Positions 1 through 12,193 of a DNA stretch of 64,000 nucleotides are shown piece by piece. Positions within the stretch are counted from its first letter, which is position 1; each line of letters opens with the position of its first letter. Below the pieces are notes generated by a model. It ran no database searches. It had not been told where the DNA came from and was given only the letters and a program-made list of their open reading frames with translations. Source of the stretch: Cytospora piceicola (taxonomy: Eukaryota > Ascomycota > Sordariomycetes > Diaporthales > Cytosporaceae); NCBI GenBank assembly GCA_023375675.1, contig JALQBC010000020.1, positions 310,001-374,000 on the forward strand, given 5' to 3'. The position numbers and the translations under genes are program-made.

Positions 1-434
1 AGAGTCAAGGGCTGAAGGTCATCTACGTGGCGAGCGGAAACCAGGAGGATATCGTCAACTTCACACCAAAGGCGGCCAAAGACGGGATTACAGTATTGAG
101 CAAACACGATTTGCTTCCAGCGCCCCAAGACAGGAAAGTCCTGGACAGCTTGAGCTGGGATCAGCATGGTGCTCTGGACTGGGAGGTCCTCTCAAGGAGC
201 AGCTATTTCAGTGGCCCCACGATGAGCAGCTTTAGCTGGAACATTGCGTTCAGGCGGTATTTCTACATCCAGGGTGACGAGAGGCTGAGAAAGGAGAACC
301 CGTATGCTATACAAGAGGAAGACTCCCATGTGACGTATGATGATGGGCTGAGTAGGGTGGTCTTTAGGACTCCTCCGGAAGCGTTGATTGATTTCTCCAT
401 GGATGAGAAGGCTCCGAGGGGTATGTTTCCATAG
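1..434 (+). CDS. GDP-fucose protein O-fucosyltransferase-like protein, C-terminal part
   Basis: The reading frame is open from base 3 to the TAG at 432-434, so the gene enters from the left edge and only its last ~143 codons are visible. The segment starts with a strand-like stretch (LKVIYVASGN), then the pattern WEVLSRSSYFSGPTMSSFSWNIAFRR. That pattern resembles the nucleotide-sugar-binding end of fungal O-fucosyltransferase-like proteins, where a region of this type (an acidic/aromatic patch, then SSF-WNIA-RR) lies near the C terminus. Such enzymes transfer fucose or a related sugar in the secretory pathway. The product ends about 45 residues after this motif. The family call rests on motif memory only; any GT-B-type glycosyltransferase is possible. 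The N terminus and any introns lie outside the window. Confidence 0.5.
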   Translation, partial: SQGLKVIYVASGNQEDIVNFTPKAAKDGITVLSKHDLLPAPQDRKVLDSLSWDQHGALDWEVLSRSSYFSGPTMSSFSWNIAFRRYFYIQGDERLRKENPYAIQEEDSHVTYDDGLSRVVFRTPPEALIDFSMDEKAPRGMFP

Positions 435-483
435 GTATCAACAACGTATTTCGAATACAGACAGGTTCTTCACGCGAAGCTGG

Positions 484-1063
484 TTATGTCTGCTCAGATC
501 GCCGTGTCCGGTTCTCATACTCCTCACGCCATGCCTTGGTCACCTTTAAGTAACTATCCAGTACAGTATCAGTCATCGAAGCAGTCGTCCAGACGGGGGC
601 CCCCTTCAACAAGTCGACAGTCCACACATAAGCCAGCGCCTTCTTTCCTTCACGCAATGTCACCACCTGCACCTCATACACCGGATTCTCACAGGCATCC
701 AATATAGCCCACTCTTGGGAATTGAGACCACGACTGCAGGGAAAGTCAGAGACGGACTTTACTACTTGGATGGGAAGCGACCCGGGCCGGAGCCTGAGTA
801 GTTGATACCTACTATATACGGCCGGGCGCCTCAGCAGACTCGTCGTGCACGAGGCCCGGGTATGGCTTTCCGGGCAGCCGTGCCACGCGATAGCCCGGGG
901 CTGCTGTCACTTCGTACTCTGGGACGCGGTCTATCAGAGCGGCCACGACGGCGTCTACCAAGAGGGAGCCATATGCGAAGAGGGCGGGGTTTGAGGCGGA
1001 TGGATCAGAGACGAGATCTGCCACCGCGAGGGCAAACCGTTCGCTCTGACCATCCGTGGCCAT
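484..1063 (-). CDS. Gamma-glutamylcyclotransferase / AIG2-like protein (2 exons)
   Basis: Exon 1 is 1063-813 and exon 2 is 733-484. The intron at 734-812 (79 nt) has donor GTAGGT, a CTGAC branch site and a CTGCAG acceptor, and the join keeps frame (501 nt, 166 aa). The family signature FAYGSLL lies at residues 29-35. The joined sequence reads EAPGRIY-RGLNSQEWAILDACENPVYE, which matches the usual order of this fold: a YPG(L/I)V strand, then a LD-x-x-E-x-x-x-Y segment that carries the conserved glutamate. The C terminus ends with a WREEYE helix common in fungal members. The family cleaves gamma-glutamyl amines or peptides to 5-oxoproline, but many fungal AIG2-like proteins have no tested substrate. 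The gene is convergent with the O-fucosyltransferase-like gene (49 bp between stops). The start at 1063 is the first ATG and puts FAYG at a normal distance from the N terminus. Confidence 0.8.
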
Positions 1064-1527
1064 ATTTGCCGCCGTGTGGAGAATCCCAAGCCCGAGTGCT
1101 TACGGTCACGGAGATTGTATGTGTTCGTCGTTCGAAGGGAGGCTGCAAATGTTGATCAAAGGTCAAGTCCGGTCAACTTCACGTCAAGTATTGTGGATTT
1201 AGAGGGAGAAGAAAGGGGCTGGGGTTAGGGTTGTGGTGCGGTAGTACATAGTAGCCGTGGGGATTGCTTAGTAACACAGTCAACGTCAGAATTCTGAGTC
1301 CATCGACAACAAACCGCAGCCTTTACAATCTCGCGCAATCTCATTTAGTCGATAACTTTATCACTCAGAAACACTGGCGTCTTTGTGGGGAAACCAGGGT
1401 TCTCATCTCTGTAAGAAACGTCGCCAGAAGAGAAGAAACATGCCAGAAAGACGGTTGCGATAGCACGGCGCACCTCATCCACTCCGTCATCTCACTTTAT
1501 ATCCGGCCTCTCACAACCTCAAGCGGC
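1064..1527. other. Intergenic region, shared divergent promoter
   Basis: This 464-bp gap separates the divergently transcribed AIG2-like and octanoyltransferase genes and must hold both promoters. The frame of the octanoyltransferase is open upstream to 1264, but it has no in-frame ATG before 1528, so the upstream part is probably 5' leader. I see no other gene here. Confidence 0.6.
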
Positions 1528-2637
1528 ATGTCTCCCATTCGCCTCCGCCATATCCACCTCCCCTGCTCTCCAGGGGAGGGTATTTACCCCAGCTACAAGA
1601 CAGCGGCGGCCATACAGGAGCTCCTTCGGCGGCGCATGTTAGACTTCAAAGACACCGAGTCCTCATCCTCACCATCGCGCCCGTCCCGCCCGCCCAGCCC
1701 AACCCTCATCTCCTTCACGCCACAGCCCACATACACGCTCGGCCGGCGCCAAGCCCAGACACCTTCCACCGCATCCTCGTCCCTCTCCCCCGCCGAGATC
1801 CTCCGCCTCAAGGCCCCCCTCCACATCCGCCCCCCCCTCCCCACCCCCGCCCCGGCACCCACCCACCAGCAGGCCAGCGCCGCGGCCCCCCCGCGCGGCG
1901 AGCACGTCTTCAGCCCGGCCGTGCTGGCCTCGCCCCGCGGCGGCCTGGCCACGTACCACGGGCCGGGCCAGGTCGTGCTGTGGCCGGTCATGGTGATCCG
2001 GTCGCCCGGCCCGCTGGGCTACAAGCAGTTCAGCGTGCGCTGCTACTCCCGGCTGCTCGAGGACACGACGACCGGCCTCCTGCAGAGGCTCTTCGGCCTC
2101 AGGGGCTTCACCACGGACGACCCGGGCGTGTGGGTGCGGACGCCAGCGGCGGCGGCGGCAGCGGCGGCGGCAGGAGGGCCTCCGGGCCGGGGCGGGGACG
2201 CCGGCGAGGTCCGCAAGATCTCGGCGCTCGGGATCCACCTGCGCCGGCACGTCAGCAGCCTCGGCGCGGCCGTCAACCTGGACATGCCCACGACGGGCTA
2301 CTCCTCCTCCTCCTCCTCCTCCTCGGCACCCCCGGGTGGGAAGCTGCCGCCGGGCGAGGGGGAGGAGGGGGCCAACCCCTGGGCGCGCTTCGTGGCCTGC
2401 GGCCTCGAGGGGAAGGGGGTCACGTGCGTCCAGGAGGAGCTGCGCGCGGCCGGCGGCGCCGGGATCCCGGGCCTCAGCTCCGAGGTTGTGGCCAGGGCCT
2501 GGGCCGAGGAGCTCGCGAGGAGGATGGGGATCGACCAGCACGGGGTGGAGCTGGTGGAGGGGGGTGAGATCGAGGAGCTCGTGGGGGCTGCGGAGCGCGA
2601 GGGCCACTTTGATGCTGTGGGCAGGGATGAGCTTTGA
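1528..2637 (+). CDS. LIP2: Octanoyl-[acyl carrier protein]:protein N-octanoyltransferase (LipB/Lip2), mitochondrial
   Basis: Single exon, 369 aa from the first in-frame ATG. The enzyme moves octanoate from acyl carrier protein to the lipoyl domains of mitochondrial 2-oxoacid dehydrogenases and glycine cleavage H protein; lipoyl synthase then adds sulfur. Visible family motifs, in order, are TLGRRQ near residues 70-75, RGGLATYHGPGQ at 137-148 (substrate-pocket loop with His144), RKISALGIHL with Lys230 (matching the catalytic lysine of bacterial LipB) and FVACG with Cys291 (the acyl-thioester cysteine). The conserved core is split by two low-complexity inserts, an alanine/glycine run at about residues 208-225 and a serine run at about 257-265, both encoded by trinucleotide repeats. 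The body is very GC-rich. The long open frame on the opposite strand (1669-2607) is a shadow of this codon use. Confidence 0.92.
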   Translation: MSPIRLRHIHLPCSPGEGIYPSYKTAAAIQELLRRRMLDFKDTESSSSPSRPSRPPSPTLISFTPQPTYTLGRRQAQTPSTASSSLSPAEILRLKAPLHIRPPLPTPAPAPTHQQASAAAPPRGEHVFSPAVLASPRGGLATYHGPGQVVLWPVMVIRSPGPLGYKQFSVRCYSRLLEDTTTGLLQRLFGLRGFTTDDPGVWVRTPAAAAAAAAAGGPPGRGGDAGEVRKISALGIHLRRHVSSLGAAVNLDMPTTGYSSSSSSSSAPPGGKLPPGEGEEGANPWARFVACGLEGKGVTCVQEELRAAGGAGIPGLSSEVVARAWAEELARRMGIDQHGVELVEGGEIEELVGAAEREGHFDAVGRDEL

Positions 2638-5600
2638 TCGGGGGGCGCGAGGTCGTCTGGAGTCACAAAGGAGGGATGGCCCTGCTACAGGGAAGACGGT
2701 ACGGGCGTGAGGCCACGTCAGGAGGCGGTTTGCATATAGAGAAGATACCCGGCTATGACCATATAGAGGCCGTTTCGTTCTGTGTTGTTATCTATGTCAG
2801 AGGTGCCAGATTCGGACAGGTATAGCCGTACATGGCCGAAACATCTGAATGACGCCCCCAGTCAATGTTTTCATCGCCCCAAAGAACACCAAAAATCACC
2901 ATCTGTTGCTCTTCTTGGTACGGGCTCTCTACGACCATGATCCCCCTGACTTCCGCCTCGGTACGTTCGCTCGCCCTCCGCTATGGTGGTAGAGGGCAAG
3001 CAATGCATACTTCTGGACTGGCGGTATCGAGCCGTCAGCCTGGTCACTTGCGACGTGCGCGCTCCACTACCTTGGTATGGAGCCAATTGGTTCAACACAC
3101 ACGCAGTTTGGCTGGAGGGAGGGGGAGCGTCATTCCATAGCTTATTTTCCGGTCCATCGCCACGCAACAGACAGGCGTGCGCCATGGTATTGGAACAACC
3201 AAGTGGCGACATGTTGGCACGGGGGTGAGCATGTTAGCATAATCCCGGGCACAGCATTTGGAGGACCAGAGGGCTCGACACTGTGGTTCGGGCAATAGTG
3301 GACCGAGCCCAGAAACGATGTCTCACATTCCCCCCCTCCCTCCTCCCCTACGCCCCCAACCACCACATCGTCCAGAGAAAGTGTCGCCTCCGCCATTCGT
3401 CCAAGGGCATTCAGACGATTGAGCCACGTGCCAAGGGTGGCCTGACTTTGTTTTCGCCTCTCCCACGGTACTGCTCCGACCGGGGAACTGGGGGCAGGCG
3501 GACCCGACGCCAAACAGAAGCAAGGGGGACGATGCCACGCACTTCCCCGGGACTTGCAACGGGCCTGCCTCCTTGACGGTAAACAGTATTAATAGCCGGG
3601 GCCCCTCGTCAGGGACTGACTGGCTGTTGTAGCACCAGACAGGAGCCTCTCACGGGCTGCCTGTCAGGCCGGGCTTCGGTGCCCGCGATTGGTTACCGGT
3701 TCCGTGGATGACATTGACTTCGATCAGGGCAGCTATTGCCTAGGGGGTGCGTTCCTGGATGGGCATGTTCAACCGTGCTTGAGGCTTATCACAAATGCGG
3801 GTATGGAAAGTGAGAAAAGAGGCGTGTTGAGGCTGCGTCAGGCATCGATATAGACCAGACTGTCTGGTGACAACATTTGTCTCGGGAAAAAAGGTCCATA
3901 CAGTGTCTGCCACAGATACGTCCCCAGATAAGTCACCTCCGGCGAGGGTAGGTAAGCGATGCTCTACACGGTAGTGAAGCCTCGTACAAGCATAATGGCA
4001 AAATCGGGATGAGATTTGCAACAGCCACAGCCAAAATCTCTCACCGGGGAGGTCATCAACGGCGAGAGACCCAAACGTATGGCGGTTTACGTCCTGAGAC
4101 TCACCTGTCAAGGCGGAATTCTATCCGCTTAGTAGACTAGTGCACGGATACGTACATATAGTCTATGTAGTGTATAACATCCGAATATCAATATCAGAAG
4201 CAAAAAAAAGAGAGATTAAGAAGAAAAAGGGCAGGATGACAGGATCCCCAATTCATTGACGTCAACCGCCAAAACGTCCAGCCTACATACATAAGACCGC
4301 CACGAGGACATAGTGCGAGAGGCACCGTGGAAAGAGGCATAGCATGATCGCCGGGCCGGTGATGGCGCAATCTCATGGCCTGCGTCCGGTTCCCGTCACC
4401 GGTGAAAGCGCTCCTCTGCGAGGGATATTTCACGATAGTCTTTCCTTCTCCGGTTAACTGGGCCGCCCTTCTCTGTCAATGACTTGGGCCGCAAGTAATC
4501 CAACCCCCCTGTCCTTGCAGGAATCTCTGGCAGCGATCCACAATTCAAGCGAAGAACTGGGGATCCATAGATCTGCAGGTCAAACGGGCGGGACGGAAAA
4601 GCCCGCGAGGGAGACGACGACCGGTCTGCAGGGGGTGTCCACTAGGGACTAGCAGTAGCAGAGAGGGCAAACACCAGCTGAGCGATGAAACAAAAGACAG
4701 GATGCAAGACTGAAGGCACTGTCATCGATGAAGAGGTCGCCAGGCCCCAGCAAGACTCGTCATGATCTGTACACACAGGGAGATCCACCCGTGTTCAAGG
4801 TCCCCGTCCATGTTGGTAAAAAGGGGCAAAGGTTGTCGAACCGGCATTCCGCATCGCGCACCCGCATCTCTGTTTGCCTTTGCGTCTGCTACTGCAACCC
4901 AACGACCACGTCGACACGCAGCACTAGACTGCATCCCCCCCAAAGGTCCGCGAAAGGAAGGTGAAGACGCTGCAACCAAAGGAAGTACACACTCGCCCTC
5001 CTGGAAATCCGGTTCTGCATATTGCTGGCGGCGTCTGGGGACATTGGGAGCTGACCCGGTGCGCGACATTGCTTGTCATAGGGTCCGATCCTCTGCTTAT
5101 TTTCTTTCTTCTGCCTCCCCCACCCCCCCTCCCCGATGGGCGGATGCACACCTGCTTTTTCCGCAAGATAACCGAACTCGGGATCGATGTGACACCGGGA
5201 TAGTCCCTGGCAGTAGTAGCCCCCGTGGTGACTGGGGCTCCTGCCGACGGGACTATAGTGTGAGCACTTCACATGTCCCGAAGTGGGAGGATTGACAACC
5301 CTGGCATTGGCGCTCACCGGTGAAGAGGTGACGCGCATTACGCCTACGTAGCACCTGTACTCTGAGCCACGGCTCTCCAAAGTTCTAGCCACATTGAAGG
5401 ACGCTACTTGGTACAACGTAAAGATGGGGGCCAGCGCTTGTCTGGCCCCAAAGGACCAAGGGAGGAAGAGAGAAGAAGCCGCTGTCATCGAAACCAGCAG
5501 AAAGGTGAGCCTGTAAAGACAAACGTCGGCACACAGCCGCTACACTGTGTTTAATTCCGCGGGCGTCTTGATCCCGACATCCACGTACATGCGTGCAAAT

Positions 5601-8600
5601 TTGTCATCACTTGCTCCGCACTGTCGCGTCAAATCAACGTCGCAAGGCAGGATCCCATAGCCGGCCGCCCCTTGATTCCGCTGCAGACAGACCTGCAGAG
5701 ACAAGGAGGCGGGACGAAGGGACCAATGTGTGAGGCCGTTCACCAAAGCGTAAACGGAGCAGATTGTCAGGTTACTCCGTCAATACCATCCCTCTTCTGT
5801 TGCGTCGCGCTGCACCCCTCCTGTCGCTGGTTGGCTGGCCGCAGTGGGAGGGGCCTGAGGTTGCGACGGCTGTCTGCGTACTTGGCACACTCCCGGGTGT
5901 CTGGTGGGTGGTAGAAACGCGCTGCCGCGGCAGAAACAGCCGCGAGGATGTCCACCGGTGAGATCCCCACGACGTGCATACCGGCAAGCCATTCGAAGCC
6001 ATGACACGGGAACTTAGGGTGACTTGCCCTGGTCTAATAGTACAATCGAGATGGACCAAATCGATATGTCATCAACGCCGCCGGGACCCGGTAAGCGGCC
6101 AAAAAACGTTCAAGTGCGCGGTTCGCCTTCCGACCTACCATCTGAGGCGGGCCTCCAAGGACCAAATCCGAAGGAGTGCGAGGGAAGCAGTAGCTTGTCG
6201 ACTATCATTAGTAAAAATGATCAGTACAATCAAATGATGTATTCCAGAAGCAAAGCGTTTCGACCAGGCCCAGCCATGAGAGACCAAGGGCATGGGCAAC
6301 TGATGGTGGAGAACTGGAGCAACGTGACAGGTAACGGCTGGAGTGGAGGATAGGCAGCCATCCACGTATCTTGCTTTCACTCGCATTCCTGGGCAACCTG
6401 GGCATGACCACCCTCCGCACCCCAGTGAGGCGACCGTAATCTCCTTCTCTGATGTAGGATCCCGTGTCTCGTAATGGATAAGCGCACCCCCTAACCGGAA
6501 AGTAAGCCGCTCAAGGTAGGACGCCACGAGGTGAGGATGAAGCAGTGGAGTTGAGGTTTGGGTACCCAGGAATGCCACAGTAAAGTGAGCCGTCACGGAG
6601 CACAGACAAGAGCTGAGCGTTGTAATACGACGAGCTTCTGAACCATATCAGGCGGCGGGCAATCCTTTTCCTGCTGGTTAGCTGCAGGTACTTGGTGGTG
6701 AAGTGCAGGTGAAGGAGGTTTGGGACTAACAGAAGATAGCTAAACAGATTCTGCAGGTTAATACAGACACCGTCCCGGCTGACAAAAGCGCCGAGTTCGA
6801 AGATACATACAGACTGTGGTAACGCACGTACTCTTGACACGACAGCTCAAGCAGGACACATATCTCCGATTAGCCGGCACACAGGCTGGTGCCACGACTG
6901 CAGCTCAGTGGCTCGTGGCTGCGGAATCGTACATTAGGGCACTTAATCGGAAGGAAGATGGCTGCTGCATGATGTCTTGCACCGCAGACAACAGATGGGG
7001 ACTGGGGTACAAGATTAGTATCACAGGAGGCCACTGGTGTGGGAAGGAGGACTGAGGCCAGGACAGAGAAAAGATTGTTGACATACCCGCTATGCAGTGA
7101 GTAACGTCTGAAGCAGAAAACAGAAAAGATCGAAAATAGACTGAAGGCCCCGTGAGCGTTGCTGGCATAAATACACCCAGGCAATATTTCTGGCGCCATA
7201 AACCCGCGACAGACAGGTAAGGCTCCCGGGGAGTTTGCCCGTGACGAATGTATACAAGGGGCGGCGGATGCCGCATCGTGGTATCAGGCTGCAGAAGTGA
7301 GTTAGCCAACAACTTCCAAGCCAAGATGACAAGGTATGAGCTTCGATACCGTGCAGCTTCAGATCGACACGACAGTGTGCAGTCGCGGATGGTGTAAAAT
7401 GATCGGTCCTTGGGGTGAAACTGTGTCGACAACATCGGTGCTGCGTCGATAGCGCGAGATGAAAGATACCGTCTCTCCATCTGCTTGTTGTACGTCGACA
7501 ATCAGTGCTATCGTTTCAATGAGAAGTAGCCACATTCATCAACCGCCCAGTTATGCTGTCGGTTCCCTTCGTTCAACGATCTTGCGACACGTGGCTGGTG
7601 TTGAGAGCGGCGAGAAATCCTTGGTACTGACTTCTAACCTGTAGGGATCTGTAGGTATTCGGCAGAATCTGTAGTAGCTGCTGATTGGGCTTTTTGGGAC
7701 ACTGTATCATCGGTGACGGGAGCCATGGCACGGTAGACTGTATTCGCAATCCCCTCGACCATCCTCCCGTACTGAAGTCGATATTGGACCGTATCCTGGT
7801 AAGTTGAAGACTTCAGAATCAGTACACAGGACATCATAGCCCAGAGGAACAGCAGATCTCCGCCTTTTGATACTAAGGAGGTTAGGTTGGAAGGAAGTAG
7901 GCCAGCCAGTTCCCTGATCTCGCATAAGGATCACTAGTAAGGTTGCACCAAGTCTCTTTGCAACGTCTTCACCGCACTATTGCGACCTCGTGGTATGGTT
8001 CCCTCAGAGTTCCGGAGTTGTAGTAACGATGTTCGAAGCCGCGTCTCAACATTATGATGGCGACTAGAAGAGAATGTACGCCTTCTCATGGCTGGTATGA
8101 AGACAATGTCAAGGATGGTCAAACCTCCGAGCATTCCTATCATACGAGGGGGGTATCGAGCGAATACGCGACCCACTCGCGCATGCATCCAGCGTGGACG
8201 GCTGGCCGGCTGGTGCCAGGTCCAAATATGGGGCCATCTCAGCTACTCGTTGTCTCCGGCCCCTCTCCTTCACCAAACTAGTGGCTGCACGATACAGGTC
8301 ATAATAGCAGTCTCGGAATCTGATGAATGGGCTAGACAGCCGTTCGTAACCCGTTGATTGAGCAGTTATGGGGTTCTAGTGTCTGACGACCGTTACAACC
8401 CTGTTCAGTGCAGGCCAGACGTTGCACCTAAATAAGAATCTTGTGTGGCTTTCCTGTTGCATACCGAGACATGTCAAGCAGCTCTGTACGAATCCAGGCT
8501 GTGTCACGAGGCCACATAGCATATCCCGACTGATGACCTCGCCGCTGGTGGACGCATCACAGTCCACACCCACAAATGTAGGTGGAAACTCCCCACAGCA

Positions 8601-9570
8601 GCTGAACAGAGGAGACGCCGCAGCGGTCGTAGATATGTAAGAAGCCGATATGCCTGCCAGATCTCGGCCACGGAGATAGTCAGTGCAAGATGGCCCAGTG
8701 GCTTCGTGTGACCGAGACTGCCAATGCTGCGCCGCCTTCCGGCACGTCACGTCACGTCGATGGCTCACTGGCACATTCCATCTGGAGAACTCTGTCCGGA
8801 TGGTCGTTTTGTCCACGCTTAGCGGTTGTCGTTGTGGGTCTCGTTTGCTTTACGGCTTGGGAGTTCGTGCGACCATAAATGTGAGGAGCCAAAGTCCTGA
8901 CGCCACAAGGCAAGTAGTCAGTTAAAAGTCCTCCCTCCAGGGACACTTGATGAATCTTCTGCCGCTTCCTGACAACCTTAGCTTTCGCTTTCGTCTGGTC
9001 TCGTCACATATTGGGAATTGTTGCCGTGAACCTTGAATAAGTTCCTCCAGAGCGTCCTGCTGACATGATTGATCTGCAAGCCTTCGGTAAGGCTGGGAAA
9101 CGATAGGTTCTATGTTCTCTTCGGGCCCTAGGAACGAAGTGCATGGCTGATGAATGAATACTGGCGGTAATATATCGGCAAGTCCTTGGTTAGTTATTCT
9201 CAAACGACACACGGATTGGTTTGAGGGGAGCGGCGTGTGGGTAGTCCTCGGGAGCAGAGCCGGAGAGACATGCATGTTGCCTATATGCCGGGATTTAAGG
9301 GACAGCCAAGGCGACATGTCGAACGTTTTGTTTGGCTGTTGAGTGTTTCCAATGGTGGGCATGACCCTGTTTGGACGTCATGGTGAAGAGAGTTGCTTCT
9401 GCTGTGATCATGCATACGTGCGAGGGAAATCGGGACACGGAATTGAAGGATCTTGCTATGATCTGCGTTGTATGTGTTGCGCAACAGGAGCTTCTTCAAG
9501 GATGTCCCAGGTCGTGAGGCCGTCAGTCTTTCTACCATAGTAGCTCCTGAGTCTGTGCGCAATGCGTACC

Positions 9571-9600
9571 CTGCCTGCCTGCGTGCCTGCCTGCCTGTCT
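9571..9600. repeat. (CTGC)n microsatellite
   Basis: A run of CTGC/CCTG units with two interruptions, about 30 bp long. Confidence 0.8.
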
Positions 9601-9996
9601 GGCCTGTCACACGCCGTCACCTGTCTGCCGTAGGTAATGTGGTACTTCCTGCCGTGGCAATATGTGATGTGTCTACCCCAGTATGTGATGACATTGGGAA
9701 GGAACCATGGAATGCCGTTGGCGCCAACAACGTTCACCGTCACTGTGTGCAGGTATACGGTGAGCAAGGCCAGCATCAGTTAGCTCGGCGGGTGGCAACC
9801 GACTTAGCAATCAGTAATCGACAAGTGATAGTCTTGGAAAGCGCACAAGTGTGAGAGTGACCATCGGTGCGACGGTGACAAGCAAAAGCAGAAGTGACGG
9901 AGAATATATTCCATCACGAACAGTACCATACCTTGCCAACTGTTGGGAAGCTGAAGAAGGAGGGAGGGAGAAGCAACGAACAGCCGTCTGCACTGT

Positions 9997-10066
9997 GTAC
10001 CTAGGTACATATAAGCTGTACCACAGTACGTACCTATCTGAGTACCTACTACAGTACATAGGAGGT
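9997..10066. repeat. Cluster of GTACCTA motifs and short palindromes
   Basis: Contains the perfect 12-bp palindrome GTACCTAGGTAC (9997-10008), then several GTAC/TACCTA copies up to about 10,066. Related GGTAGGTA/TACCTA motifs recur at 10,885-11,010. Confidence 0.7.
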
Positions 10067-10466
10067 AGCCCCTGCCTCTTTGGTGGTCCTGTTGGATCTG
10101 CTGAAGAACACAACGGTATGGAGCCCTGTACGGCCTGGGATGCCCGGTGGGGCACTGTGACCAGACATTGACCACTCCTGCCACTGCAGACATCAATTTT
10201 GTTTCCCACCATTTGACTGCTGCATAATCATAATAGCACCGCAGCATCTACCACAACTCTCTATTGATTTTTTTTGTTAAAAAAGAAAGAAGAGCAAAGA
10301 AAAAGAAAGCAGATACCCAAAAATCAAGTCGTGGCCTGGCCTAGCATGGGCCTTCAACAAAAGCATAGCATCAACCCATTGCGTAGACTGATGAGACGAC
10401 CGGTCAGGGGTTGGAACTGTGTGAACTTGAAATGGTGAAACCCATATTGTACATACGTAATGAAGG

Positions 10467-10488
10467 AAAAGAAAAGAAAAGAAAAGAA
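10467..10488. repeat. (AAAAG)n microsatellite
   Basis: Four consecutive AAAAG units. Confidence 0.85.
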
Positions 10489-10823
10489 CAAACGGAACAT
10501 GATTGCCCCTGGCGTGTGCCTGATCATCGCCAACCATGGATTCTACATACATATTACCTAGATACCCTGGATGCTTGATTACCCCCCTGACACACACCGT
10601 ACAGCACCGATACTGTATGGCTCCGTATTCGATGTACTATGCAATACTTCCAGCGAGGCACGGTACCTAATTGCCTGGCCAGCCACTCAGCTCATGGATT
10701 CCCCAACCGAGCGTCAGATATGTAGACCATCGAAGGTGAATGAGAAGAAACCAGCAGCTGCCCATGCCCACGTAGTGCTGTATGTACCCAGGTGGAGCTC
10801 CGGCCGGCATCAATGCGCCAAGC

Positions 10824-10848
10824 CAGACAGACAGACAGTCAGACAGAT
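10824..10848. repeat. (AGAC)n microsatellite
   Basis: Consecutive AGAC units with one AGTC variant. Confidence 0.75.
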
Positions 10849-10954
10849 AGGTAGTCAGTCTATTCCATGCTAACGACACCCTACATGTACTACCTACCTA
10901 AGGTGGGTTAAGGAGTTAGGGGGAAGAGGCTCTTGTCAACGTGGTAGGTATGCG

Positions 10955-10992
10955 TACCTAGGTATTGGTATAGGTATAGGTATAGGTAGGTG
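10955..10992. repeat. TACCTAGGTA palindrome followed by (GGTATA)n
   Basis: A 10-bp palindrome at 10,955-10,964 runs directly into four to five GGTATA/GGTATT units. The motif is the same as in the 9,997-10,066 cluster. Confidence 0.75.
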
Positions 10993-12066
10993 TCACTGTG
11001 AAAGTACCTACCCAGCTATGTAAGTCCGCCGGGCGTTGGGCGCTGGGCGAACCGTCCCAGTCCAAGACATCGGCACTTCCATCGGAACCACTCCACCTTA
11101 ACCTACTGGCTACTCCTGCGGGCCACTGCGTCGTCCTGCTTGACCTGGCCCCATAAAGCTAGATTCTATGGATCCACGGCCCTGCAGAGGCAAGTTTGAA
11201 GAAAGTCTTTGCAAGAGAGCCTCTTACATCCGAGCCCTCGTATCAGGGGCGAGAGGAGGAGATGAAGTAGGGGGAGGAAGGGGGGGGGGGTGGATGGGCA
11301 ACCTTGGCTTCTTGTTATTCCCATCTCCAAGCATTTCCCCTGGGCCATGTCTTTTATTAGTCTCGAGTTGGACGGATTCCCAACTCACTTTTTAGCCTTT
11401 ACCATTATGTCCTCGTATTTGTTGTATGTTTGATCCTATTTAGGGTCCTGGATCGCCTGTGCCGCCACCAGTTATCTCCAATTGTCTTCTACTTATTACC
11501 GGAGTGCCATCTTGACCCTACTCGCAAATCTCAGTCAGCACTACTGAAAATCCTTTGGCTTGTCTTGGACGCCCGCCTTCCACGACAGCAAGGCTACATA
11601 TCACCGCATCTCACCAAGCCCTGTTGTACCCATATTCATAAGCACCCTAACGTCCTTCCAGATTCACCGTCAGTGTATCACCTCCAACTTCGATTTGCCA
11701 TTGCTCCTGATTTCCAGTCGTCCTCGTCGTTGTTGCCGCCTACTACATTTTGGTAATTCAAAAGCCGCCGTCTCTCGAAACCCAGCCAATCCCCTCCGTC
11801 CCAGATGCCACCGACTACGTTGGAGAATTGATCAGAGCAGGTCTGATCAGCTGATCTACTCGTCGAAATAAGTCTGGTGTGCCTCCTGCAACCGGCTGTA
11901 ACCCGCTTTGCTCGTGATACCACACACTGGACCACACCATCTGGGTCTTGGGGAATTTGTCTGGCCCGTACTGCGCTGGATTGGGATTTGGCACAACTGC
12001 CTCGTGGAGGACTGTCTGTGTATCGCGAGAGAAAGCGTTTCAACGGCCGTACGTCCCGCCCCTATG

Positions 12067-12098
12067 CCACATCCACATCCACATCCACGTCCACATCG
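12067..12098. repeat. (CCACAT)n hexanucleotide repeat
   Basis: Five near-perfect CCACAT units upstream of the otubain gene. Confidence 0.8.
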
Positions 12099-12178
12099 AC
12101 ACTGCCGCTCCCTCCACATTTGCTTGTGACTTGGATTTTGCGGGGTTGGCGATCTTACCTGGATTGTTGTGCACATGT

Positions 12179-12193
12179 ATGTGTGTGTGTGTT
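12179..12193. repeat. (GT)n dinucleotide repeat
   Basis: A short alternating GT tract following ATGTAT. Confidence 0.75.

Noticed and set aside
1669..2607. 312-codon open frame antisense to the octanoyltransferase gene
   Set aside because: It is a shadow of the very GC-rich codon use of the sense gene; its product is Arg/Ala/Gly-rich and has no domain.
4889..5488. 199-codon open frame on the minus strand
   Set aside because: No recognisable domain, composition unlike the real genes here, and overlapping frames of similar length on both strands.
6905..7501. 198-codon open frame on the minus strand
   Set aside because: Same reasons; no domain, no splice-supported extension.
8376..8816. Cys-rich open frame with CC-x11-C pattern, hydrophobin-like at first sight
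   Set aside because: It begins with GTG, has no signal peptide, and lacks the required second adjacent Cys pair and full eight-Cys pattern.
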